Assembly: GCA_023436305.1 (NCBI GenBank) | Contig: JAEZJQ010000090.1 | Span: forward strand, 1-22,759 | DNA from: Bacillota bacterium | GTDB lineage: Bacteria; Bacillota; UBA4882; UBA8346 | Direction: 5' to 3' | DNA length: 22,759 bases | Part shown: positions 1 to 6,645 of the stretch, in pieces | Position numbering within the stretch: position 1 is the first letter of the stretch | How the letters are laid out: each line of letters starts with the position of its first letter | Made by a program: the position numbers and the translations under genes | The notes under the pieces: model-generated | What the model was told of the DNA's origin: nothing | The model's input: the letters and a program-made list of their open reading frames with translations, nothing else | Database searches by the model: none

Positions 1-86
1 TCGAACCATATGATATATTGTTTATTGCTGTTTTAATGTAAATCTCCAAAGGGTTAGGGAACTTTGCTAAAATGTCCAAAAATGGT

Positions 87-115
87 TTGACATGGGACAA
101 AAAGTCTAATACCAT
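87..115 (+). promoter_or_regulatory. Possible sigma-A promoter for the CPBP protease gene
   Basis: TTGACA (87-92) is followed after 17 bases by TACCAT (110-115). Transcription would start near 122, leaving a leader of about 130 bases before the GTG at 254. The -35 is consensus and the -10 is weaker. No other feature was recognised in bases 1-229. Confidence 0.4.
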
Positions 116-253
116 ACTATATGGAGAGAATGGTTATCGAGGAAATATTAATCGGTAATCTCAGTATTTAAGCAAGCGCTGATAACTGATTCCGTCCAAA
201 AGCCGTAAGCGCCCGGGAAACAGTGATTATTGGCGGAAACCAGGAGGGGAAAT

Positions 254-1228
254 GTGAAGTTGGTTCATGAAATGAAGGAATTAACCAGTTATATCACCAG
301 TTTTGTTTTAACAATGATCATGTTATTTTCTTTACCGGCCAATGCTTTTCTTGAAAATCGATTATCAACAATCATTATCTTTATTGGGTTCACCTGCATT
401 TACCTGCTGTTTTTCTCGGAAAAGGGTAAGAACCTCGTTCAAAGATATGATTCCGATCCCGTCGTAGTTTCACTGACAATTCTAGCTTTCATAAACTTGT
501 CCTATATCGCTGTTAAATCATCCTTTTCAGCCACCTTTTTCCTCAAATCCGCAATTGCCTTCATATTGCCTGCGATATTGTTGCGGATAAAAAAAGAACA
601 GGAAAAGTTTCATGGCGCCGATATATTGGTCCTAATCATTGGGCTATTGGTGATTTTTCTTAAACTTGCCAATGTTACACTCATTGAATATCAAGATACC
701 ATCGCCTTTAATCTGGGCTACAGCTTTGTCGTCCTATATCTGCTATTCATGTTCGTAGGCTATCGGAGAATTGATATGGGTCTTAACTTCCGGATTAATT
801 GGAAAGCTTTGGGAGAAACAGTGGCCTTGGCCGCGATATTAATCACCGTTGATATAATCATGGGTCTGAAGTTAAAATTTATGGCTGTGCCCCAAAACCT
901 GAATTTCGATTATAAGAACCTGGTTTTGTATAGCATCTTTATGTTGCTTTTTGCGGCGTTCTCCGAGGAATTGTTTTTTCGAGGTTTGCTATTGAACTAT
1001 ATCAAACAGTTTACCGGAAAGTACGGCAATATCATTGCCCTGGTTTTAAGTTCGATTATCTTCGGGGCGACCCATTTGGGCAAATTTGCCCTGTCCATGT
1101 TCTTGCTTTCGACTATAGCAGGTATTTTCTACGGGCTGGTTTATATCCGGACCAAAAACCTGATGTGCGCCGCACTTATTCATACATTAACCAATTTATG
1201 CTGGAAATTGTTTTTTATCACAAATTGA
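254..1228 (+). CDS. CPBP family intramembrane metalloprotease (CAAX/Abi type)
   Basis: A polytopic membrane protein of 324 residues with about eight hydrophobic segments. The three CPBP signature motifs are in the C-terminal half: SEELFFRGLL (Glu238, Glu239, Arg243), FGATHLG (His274) and HTLTN (His310, Asn314). In this family these Glu and His residues form an intramembrane metal site. Bacterial members cleave membrane-embedded peptides or act in bacteriocin immunity and signalling; the substrate here cannot be told. The start is GTG 254, six bases after AGGAGG at 242-247; the in-frame TTG at 230 has no ribosome binding site. The gene appears monocistronic, with about 90 bases to the next gene. 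The family call is secure, the biological role open. Confidence 0.88.
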   Translation: MKLVHEMKELTSYITSFVLTMIMLFSLPANAFLENRLSTIIIFIGFTCIYLLFFSEKGKNLVQRYDSDPVVVSLTILAFINLSYIAVKSSFSATFFLKSAIAFILPAILLRIKKEQEKFHGADILVLIIGLLVIFLKLANVTLIEYQDTIAFNLGYSFVVLYLLFMFVGYRRIDMGLNFRINWKALGETVALAAILITVDIIMGLKLKFMAVPQNLNFDYKNLVLYSIFMLLFAAFSEELFFRGLLLNYIKQFTGKYGNIIALVLSSIIFGATHLGKFALSMFLLSTIAGIFYGLVYIRTKNLMCAALIHTLTNLCWKLFFITN

Positions 1229-1321
1229 GATTTTTAGGGCGAATGTTGCTGGTAAGAGCTCAATATTGACCCGGAGCGGGAAATCGCATCAAAGCAGGTA
1301 AAAATATGGGAGGCTAACTCA

Positions 1322-1699
1322 ATGAAAAAGTTAATAATAATTATTTGCGGATTGGCGATGATGGGGGTATGTTTCTTTATGGTCTTATCCCTTGCTTCTG
1401 AAAAGACTCAAAAAATGGATCAAAAAATCTCAGAAATTCATGCCGCTTCAGAAACGGCCATAGGGAATTACTTCAAAAGTTCCGCCATACCGCCGGTCAC
1501 TTATCCCGTCAGCCCGATTTTTTATGAACAAAATGAATGCATCTTGGTGTGTTTTATATTGGCCGAAGATTCCGGGGTGAAGCATAAAACGGAATTCAAG
1601 ATTTTATTGCGCCGGGATAACCAAGTTTGGAAGGCAAACATCATCGAAGTGAAACGGATGCGGTATGTTCCGGAGGATAATAAAAAGATGCGTCTTTGA
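1322..1699 (+). CDS. Small membrane-anchored protein of unknown function
   Basis: A 125-residue protein starting at ATG 1322, with a GGGAGG site (1307-1312) nine bases upstream. Residues 3-25 form one hydrophobic segment after two lysines, so it is either a signal peptide or, more likely, an N-terminal anchor, since no clear cleavage site follows. The rest is a soluble domain with alternating beta-like stretches (around residues 68-110), presumably outside the membrane, with a basic C-terminus. I do not recognise the family. It sits 46 bases before a Spo0E-like gene on the same strand and may be cotranscribed with it. Confidence 0.65.
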   Translation: MKKLIIIICGLAMMGVCFFMVLSLASEKTQKMDQKISEIHAASETAIGNYFKSSAIPPVTYPVSPIFYEQNECILVCFILAEDSGVKHKTEFKILLRRDNQVWKANIIEVKRMRYVPEDNKKMRL

Positions 1700-1744
1700 A
1701 GCCGTTCCAGCTACATACGATTGATTAAGGAGGATTCAAGGAGA

Positions 1745-1933
1745 ATGACAAATATTTCAAATGACTCCATGGATAGTTTGCGAATTAAAATTTCCACCGC
1801 CCGGGCCGCCTTGAATCAAGCATGGGAAACATACGGGGAAGTCAATGATTTTGTCCTGGCGGCCGGGGAACATTTTGACCGGCTGATGAACGAATACAGG
1901 CGGCTGGTCCGTGGGAATCCAATCAATGGCTGA
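1745..1933 (+). CDS. Spo0E-like aspartyl-phosphate phosphatase (probable)
   Basis: A 62-residue protein from ATG 1745, preceded by AAGGAGG at 1727-1733 and AAGGAG directly before the start. The upstream in-frame TTG at 1721 precedes the first site and is unlikely to be used. The pattern is that of the short Spo0E family: an N-terminal helix beginning DSLRIKI, a turn with Gly, then a second helix ending in FDRLMNEYRRL. Family members carry SQELD near the start of helix two; here it reads GEHFD, keeping the aspartate but not Ser-Gln. Spo0E proteins dephosphorylate Spo0A~P and delay sporulation, so the gene would fit an endospore former. The length is right for the family; the altered motif lowers certainty. 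Confidence 0.6.
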   Translation: MTNISNDSMDSLRIKISTARAALNQAWETYGEVNDFVLAAGEHFDRLMNEYRRLVRGNPING

Positions 1934-2132
1934 TATCCGCGGAATGGTTAAAAACCTGACCCTTTGACTCATCCCTTTTGTTCCATGCCGTAATCGCCAC
2001 CCAATAAAGACACCCAAGAATCGATAGGCGGCTGGGAACTTAAAGGTTGGGTTAAAAGGCCCCAACATCACCTGTAACCGGGTCGTTCATGGCCTGGACG
2101 GCCCGAATTCGCCGCATTCACATCCCGTTGTA

Positions 2133-2250
2133 CCTGGGAGTCTGTGCTGATAATCGATTTGGAAGCGTATTTGGTTTCGAGTGACATATTCGAATACAAT
2201 TTATAAGTGTTTTAAGCTATTGAAAAGTGTTACTCCCACGGACTCCCAGG
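2133..2250 (+). repeat. Dispersed ~118-bp inverted-repeat element, copy 1
   Basis: The element begins CCTGGGAGTCTGTG and ends CACGGACTCCCAGG, which are complementary apart from one G-T pair, giving 14-bp terminal inverted repeats. A second copy at 15350-15467 matches it over the whole length at roughly 80 percent by eye, in the same orientation. Inside, GTATTTGG can pair with TCGAATAC (with wobble), and TTTTAA/TTGAAAA flanks a four-base loop. There is no coding capacity. It could be a MITE or REP-like element, or a structured RNA cassette. Confidence 0.75.
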
Positions 2251-2395
2251 AACAAACCTCTTCCTAATTTCGTTACATCCGGTATAAAAGTCCCACCCGT
2301 TGTTCAATAATGGAATACAAAATGTTAACCAAAATTTGAACTTCATGTTAATTAATACAGCTAGTCAAATCAAATCGAATATGTTACCTTTTAAT

Positions 2396-2426
2396 TTGAA
2401 TGATTCTAAACGTATGAAAATATAAT
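2396..2426 (+). promoter_or_regulatory. Possible promoter of the class A PBP gene
   Basis: A consensus TATAAT lies at 2421-2426, with TTGAAT at 2396-2401 as a weak -35 and a long 19-base spacer. Transcription would start near 2433, about 75 bases before the coding region. Confidence 0.35.
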
Positions 2427-2508
2427 CGGATTGCGACGAAAATATTAAAACTCGAAGAGCCGGATTTTCCGCCTTTCATTCTTCACCCTGCAAACTTCAC
2501 ACTTTTAT

Positions 2509-4644
2509 ATGGGGATGATTCGATTGCAAAAAATTTTTCATCTGAATAATTCCACCAAGTATAAGATTCTCCTGGGGATTATCGCCTTCTTGATATGCGG
2601 TATCGTGGCCGGGGCGGTTTTGAACAAAGATATGCGGAGCAAGCTTGAGAATATGCGGATGGTGTCGGAGGTTTACGACCGCAACGGGAAATTAATCGGG
2701 AATCTGTTTTATTACCGGCGGATCTGGGCCCCCATTGAGAAGATTCCGGTGAATCTGCAGCATGCGGTGGTGTCCATCGAGGATGCCCGGTTTTATCAGC
2801 ATAACGGGGTTGATATCAAAGGGATTGCCCGGGCGGTTATCAAAGATCTGATTCCCGGCGGCGCGGTGGAGGGTGGGAGTACCATTACCCAGCAGCTCGC
2901 CAAGATTGTGTTACTCTCCTCGGAACGGACTCTAAGCCGCAAGATTCAGGACATCTCATATGCGTTGGAAATCGAAAAGACCTATACCAAGCAAGAAATT
3001 TTGGAGTTTTATTTGAACAGCATTTATCTGGCTCACGGCAATGTAGGAGTGGAGGCGGCGGCGCGGCATTATTTCGGGAAATCCGTATCCGGGCTCAATC
3101 TGGCTCAAACAGCCACGCTGGCCGGGATCATTCGCAGCCCCGAATACTATTCGCCGTTTAAACATCCCCAACGGGCCAAAGAGAGGCGGAATCTGGTCCT
3201 CAAGAAAATGTTGGAACACAAATTTATCACCGCGTCCCAGTGCAAGCTGGCCCAAAGCCAGGGGTTGAATACGGTGCTGCCTTCGCAGACGGCTTCGGTG
3301 GGGGCTTACTTCCTGGATTATGTCCATGATTATCTGGTGAAGGAAGGCAAATTCTCCGAGGAAGAGTTGCGCTACGGCGGTTTTAACATTTATACCACGC
3401 TGGACCTTTCCTTGCAAAGGGAAGCGGAACGGGCCATGAACATCATTCCTCAATATACCGCCCGGACTCAGCCGCAGGCGGCGCTTATCACTCTTAATCC
3501 AACCAATGGGGAAATCCTGGCGATGATAGGCGGCCGTGATTATGGCAAGAGCCAGTTAAACCGGAGTGTTACCGCGTATCGGCAGCCGGGTTCGGCGATC
3601 AAGCCCATTGTTTACGCCACCGCGTTGGAGAAGGGCTATACCGCCGCTTCCATCTTTGAAGATAAACCGTTAAAGATCAAGCTGCCGGACGGGAAGGAAT
3701 GGAGCCCGGAGAACTACGACCGCACCTTCCAGGGCAAAATGACCTTGCGGGAGGCCCTGCGCCAATCCGTAAATACAGTGGCGGTCCAGTTGCTGCAAGC
3801 GGTGGGGGTGGAAAATGTCTTTGAACAAGCGGAGCGGATGGGAATTACCAGCCTGGTCAAGCACGGCGCAAACAACGATCAAAATCTGGCGCCACTTGCT
3901 TTAGGCGGATTGACCAAGGGGGTTACCCCGTTGGAACTGGCCTCGGCTTACACATCATTCGCCAACCAGGGGTTGCTCAGCAAACCGGTGGCGGTGTTAA
4001 AAGTTGTGGATGGCCACGGGAAAGTATTAAAAGAATTTAAACCGGAAGAACCGAAACCGGTACTTACGCCGCAGACCGCTTATATTATGACCACGCTGCT
4101 CAAGGATGTGGTGGATGTAGGCACCGGAATCCGGGCCAGGTTGCCTGACCGTCCCGCCGCCGGTAAAACCGGGACCACCAGCGACTATACCAATGCCTGG
4201 TTTGTGGGATATACTCCGGATCTGCTGACTGCCATCTGGATTGGGAATGATCGCCAGGAACAGCCTATGGTGTATAAGGAAGGCAATATTGGCAGCGGTG
4301 CTGCCGCCAATATCTGGGGTGTTTATATGACCCGGGTAACAGCCAATCGCCCGGTGGCTGAGTTCATGGAACCGGAAGGGATTGTCTGGGTGGATGTGAA
4401 CCCGGAGACCGGCCAGGCGGTGCCCGGTTGGTTCAAAGGGAACAGTTATAAGGAAGTCTTTGCCGAGAAAAATGTGCCCCAGGGCAATTTATATCGCTTC
4501 TGGAACTGGCTGTTTCCGGGCAAGAAGCCGGGTCCCACGCCGGAAGATTTAAATGGACCGACACCGGAGCCGGATAATGCGGTAGAGGATCAGCGGCCGG
4601 CGCCGGTTCAAAACGCGGGGGATGAATATCCGGAAGATTTTTAA
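2509..4644 (+). CDS. Class A penicillin-binding protein (glycosyltransferase/transpeptidase, PBP1A family)
   Basis: A 711-residue bifunctional enzyme that polymerises lipid II into glycan strands and cross-links the peptides. One membrane anchor lies at residues 19-38. The glycosyltransferase domain follows, with EDARFYQHNG (catalytic Glu91), GGSTITQQLAK (123-133) and the conserved stretch from RKIQDI to PEYYSP (144-215). The transpeptidase domain has GSAIKP (nucleophile Ser362, Lys365), SVN (420-422) and KTGTT (553-557). The tail after about residue 660 is rich in Pro, Glu and Asp and looks disordered. Length is normal for the family. The start is uncertain: ATG 2509 and ATG 2515 are both possible and neither has a good ribosome binding site. 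The gene stands alone between its promoter and the RsuA-like gene. Confidence 0.93.
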   Translation: MGMIRLQKIFHLNNSTKYKILLGIIAFLICGIVAGAVLNKDMRSKLENMRMVSEVYDRNGKLIGNLFYYRRIWAPIEKIPVNLQHAVVSIEDARFYQHNGVDIKGIARAVIKDLIPGGAVEGGSTITQQLAKIVLLSSERTLSRKIQDISYALEIEKTYTKQEILEFYLNSIYLAHGNVGVEAAARHYFGKSVSGLNLAQTATLAGIIRSPEYYSPFKHPQRAKERRNLVLKKMLEHKFITASQCKLAQSQGLNTVLPSQTASVGAYFLDYVHDYLVKEGKFSEEELRYGGFNIYTTLDLSLQREAERAMNIIPQYTARTQPQAALITLNPTNGEILAMIGGRDYGKSQLNRSVTAYRQPGSAIKPIVYATALEKGYTAASIFEDKPLKIKLPDGKEWSPENYDRTFQGKMTLREALRQSVNTVAVQLLQAVGVENVFEQAERMGITSLVKHGANNDQNLAPLALGGLTKGVTPLELASAYTSFANQGLLSKPVAVLKVVDGHGKVLKEFKPEEPKPVLTPQTAYIMTTLLKDVVDVGTGIRARLPDRPAAGKTGTTSDYTNAWFVGYTPDLLTAIWIGNDRQEQPMVYKEGNIGSGAAANIWGVYMTRVTANRPVAEFMEPEGIVWVDVNPETGQAVPGWFKGNSYKEVFAEKNVPQGNLYRFWNWLFPGKKPGPTPEDLNGPTPEPDNAVEDQRPAPVQNAGDEYPEDF

Positions 4645-4754
4645 GGGATTACCCGGATTTTTCGACTTCACCCATGTCAAGATGAAAGCAAGTCCGAAAA
4701 TCAGTGAAATCATAGTAATTCACGACAATCAATGGTAAAAGCTGGTGGAGAAAT

Positions 4755-5492
4755 TTGCGTCTGGACCGTTTTTTAGCGAATATGGGCTGCGGCAGCCGGA
4801 ATGAAGTCAAGCAGATGCTGCGCTCGGGGAAGGTTACGGTGAACGGGGAAAGCGTTAGAGATGGCGCCCGGCATATTGTGCCCCGGCAAGACCGGGTGGT
4901 CTGTTTGGACCGGGTGATTCAGTACCGGGAGTATATTTATTTGATGTTGAACAAACCGGCCGGAGTCATCTCCGCTACGGAAGATATGAGAGACCGGACC
5001 GTGCTTGACTTGGTGGATGGGAAATATCATAACAAAGGCTTGTTCCCGGTAGGCCGTTTGGACAAGGATACCGAAGGCCTGCTGATTTTGACCAATGACG
5101 GCGATCTGGGCCACCGGCTGTTGGCGCCGAAGAAGCATGTGTCTAAGCGTTATTATGCCGGTATCGCCGGTGAAGTTGGAACCCGGGAAATCGAAGCCTT
5201 TCAAACCGGAATTGTTCTGGAAGACGGTTATCAAACCCTGCCCGCCCGGTTGGAACTCCTGAATTCCGGAGACTTTGCCGGTATGGGCGTGTCCGAGGTC
5301 ATTGTAGAAATCTACGAAGGCAAGTTTCATCAAATCAAACGAATGATGCAAGCGTTGGGGAAGCAAGTGATTTACCTCAAACGGATATCCATGGGGGGGC
5401 TGGCGCTTGACCCGGCGCTAAAGCCGGGGGAATACCGGGAGCTTTCCGAAGGGGAGATTGATGGATTGAGCGGGGCTATGCTTCGTTCCTAA
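4755..5492 (+). CDS. rsuA: RsuA/RluB-family rRNA pseudouridine synthase
   Basis: A 245-residue enzyme that isomerises a specific uridine in ribosomal RNA, most likely position 516 of 16S rRNA if it is a true RsuA. Residues 1-45 form an S4 RNA-binding domain (MRLDRFLANMG, then GKVTVNGE). The catalytic domain has MLNKPAGV (64-71), the active-site loop GRLDKDTEGLL (Asp103 catalytic), and EGKFHQIKRM near residue 190. The ending GEYRELSEGEI is typical of RsuA rather than RluB, but the two are hard to separate by eye. The start is TTG 4755, five bases after GGTGGAG. It lies 110 bases after the PBP gene with no clear terminator between, so partial readthrough is possible. Confidence 0.85.
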   Translation: MRLDRFLANMGCGSRNEVKQMLRSGKVTVNGESVRDGARHIVPRQDRVVCLDRVIQYREYIYLMLNKPAGVISATEDMRDRTVLDLVDGKYHNKGLFPVGRLDKDTEGLLILTNDGDLGHRLLAPKKHVSKRYYAGIAGEVGTREIEAFQTGIVLEDGYQTLPARLELLNSGDFAGMGVSEVIVEIYEGKFHQIKRMMQALGKQVIYLKRISMGGLALDPALKPGEYRELSEGEIDGLSGAMLRS

Positions 5493-5531
5493 CCGAAAAC
5501 AGGCCTGTTTAGAATTCATCGTAAAAAAGCA

Positions 5532-5555
5532 GCCCGGAGTGATTGACCTCCGGGC
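5532..5555 (-). terminator. Intrinsic terminator of the left glnK gene
   Basis: Perfect 8-bp inverted repeat GCCCGGAG / CTCCGGGC with an 8-base loop. Read on the - strand the hairpin is followed by TGCTTTTTTAC, a normal T-run, 37 bases after the stop of the PII gene. On the + strand only TAAAAATTT follows, so it may stop rsuA transcription weakly. Confidence 0.75.
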
Positions 5556-5591
5556 GTAAAAATTTACCATGGTTTATTGATTTTAATACAA

Positions 5592-5930
5592 TTACAGCAC
5601 TTTCTCACCGGTTTCCCCGGTGCGGATACGGATGACTTCATCCACGGTGGAGATAAATATCTTCCCATCCCCGGCATTCCCGGACTTGGTGATTTGGCAG
5701 ATGGTGTCCGTTACTTTCTTACAATCACTGTCTTTCACCACGATCATCAGCATTTTCTTGGGTAATAATTCAATCCTATATTCGCCCACGCGCCACTGCA
5801 GGGAAATCCCGCCTTGCGCGCCGCGCCCCTTCGCATCCATAATCGTCATCCCGGAAAACCCTTGTTCTTCAAGAGCAACCCGCAATTCCTGCACTTTTTC
5901 CTCCCGGACAACCGCCTCAATCTTCTTCAC
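5592..5930 (-). CDS. glnK: PII nitrogen regulatory protein, left copy
   Basis: A 112-residue PII signal protein. These trimers sense ATP/ADP, 2-oxoglutarate and glutamine, and plug the ammonium channel Amt. Seen here: the N-terminal MKKIEAVVREEK strand, the T-loop (about 37-54) with Tyr51 retained and Trp46 where many PII proteins have Tyr, the ELLPKKM B-loop side, and the C-terminal GDGKIFISTVDEVIRIRTGE signature. Start is GTG 5930, with AAAGGAG upstream on the - strand. It is roughly three quarters identical by eye to the right copy at 8990-9328. Its expected partner amt, 32 bases upstream, is broken, yet this gene shows no damage. It may now regulate the intact Amt encoded at 9405-10619 or another target. 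Confidence 0.92.
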   Translation of the reverse strand: MKKIEAVVREEKVQELRVALEEQGFSGMTIMDAKGRGAQGGISLQWRVGEYRIELLPKKMLMIVVKDSDCKKVTDTICQITKSGNAGDGKIFISTVDEVIRIRTGETGEKVL

Positions 5931-5962
5931 CTTGAGATCACTCCTTTTCGATCATTCCTTTT

Positions 5963-6428
5963 TTAATAATATGCTTCTTCCCCGTGCTGGGAGATATCCA
6001 GGCCGACGTGTTCCTCGGCTTCGGAGACGCTTAAGCCCCAAACTTTATCGACTACTTTGGCCAGGGCAAAACTTAATATGAATGAGAAGGCCGCGATGAC
6101 ACCCCATAATCCGCCCATACCGTGGCAGGCCCAAACATCCAGCGATTCGTCGATCTTCCAAAGGTTGCGCAATGATATGCAACTGTAAGATATAATGGCG
6201 GCAACAACTCCGATGACAATGGCCGATAACGGTGAGATAAAGCCGGATGCCGGAGTAACCGAGGCCAGACCGACCACGGCGCCGGTAGCCATCCCCAAGG
6301 CGCTGGGTTTCCGATAGATCCAATTGATAATCATCCAGGTTAAAGCGCTGGCGGCCCCGGCGTTTTTTAATGACCATGGCCAAAGCAAACACCGCAAAAC
6401 CTGCGGAAATATGTACCACGATACCACC
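5963..6428 (-). pseudogene. amt: Decayed ammonium transporter gene (amt remnant)
   Basis: Compared with the intact amt at 9405-10619, this copy keeps only pieces. It starts abruptly at GGIVVHISAGF (matching the first pore histidine region), so about 160 N-terminal codons are missing. After VIKKR about 150 bases are lost and the frame changes; the frame resumes at AGAASALTWMI. A second, in-frame loss removes about 36 codons between GGLWGVIA and FSFILSFALAK. The C-terminus through DISQHGEEAY is intact. It cannot encode an eleven-helix channel. Nucleotide similarity is still high, so the decay seems fairly recent. An assembly error joining repeats is a possible but less likely explanation, because the breakpoints differ and flanking bases are unique. 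Confidence 0.88.
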
Positions 6429-6472
6429 GTTCCTCTTTTGTGGTAAATTAATAATCCAAATTATGAAATAAT

Positions 6473-6514
6473 GGGGCTGCCTTAAAAGGTTTCACCCAAG
6501 GGCGGCTCCTTTTT
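6473..6514 (+). terminator. Orphan rho-independent terminator-like hairpin
   Basis: GGGGCTGCC (6473-6481) pairs with GGCGGCTCC (6501-6509) over 9 bp including two G-U pairs, and TTTTT follows (6510-6514). It points rightward, but no + strand gene lies upstream; the neighbour is the - strand amt remnant. It may be left from a lost gene or act against readthrough. Confidence 0.5.
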
Positions 6515-6550
6515 AACCGGAGAATTGATAATTTTTATTAAGTTATATTA

Positions 6551-6579
6551 TTGATCTTGATAACAGTTCGTAATATAGT
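6551..6579 (+). promoter_or_regulatory. Promoter for the repeat-containing secreted protein
   Basis: TTGATC (6551-6556), a 17-base spacer and TATAGT (6574-6579). An overlapping alternative is TTGATA (6557-6562), 18 bases, TAAAAT (6581-6586). Either places the transcription start at about 6586-6593, almost on the ATG at 6595, which supports use of the downstream TTG 6646. Confidence 0.5.
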
Positions 6580-6645
6580 TTAAAATGTAAACTGATGGCA
6601 AAGTTTACTCCAATTGAAAAATTATTTAAAGAGGGGGAATTGCGT

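Larger units (their letters stand above)
1934..2508. other. 575-base intergenic region with repeat element and PBP promoter
   Basis: No gene is supported here. The left part (1934-2130) shows nothing clear. Bases 2133-2250 are copy 1 of the dispersed inverted-repeat element. Bases 2251-2508 are AT-rich and contain a -10-like TATAAT at 2421-2426, probably serving the penicillin-binding protein gene. Confidence 0.6.

Noticed and set aside
1757..2071. A 104-codon open frame on the - strand
   Set aside because: It overlaps the Spo0E-like gene antisense, has no ribosome binding site and no recognisable product.
5592..5930. Apparent loss of the uridylylated T-loop tyrosine in the PII proteins (Trp in the usual L-Y-R position)
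   Set aside because: Counting from the start, the Trp is residue 46; Tyr51, the uridylylation site in E. coli PII, is retained in both copies.
6595..6645. ATG 6595 as the start of the repeat-containing protein
   Set aside because: It has no ribosome binding site and lies almost on the predicted transcription start; TTG 6646 has a good site and gives a proper signal peptide.
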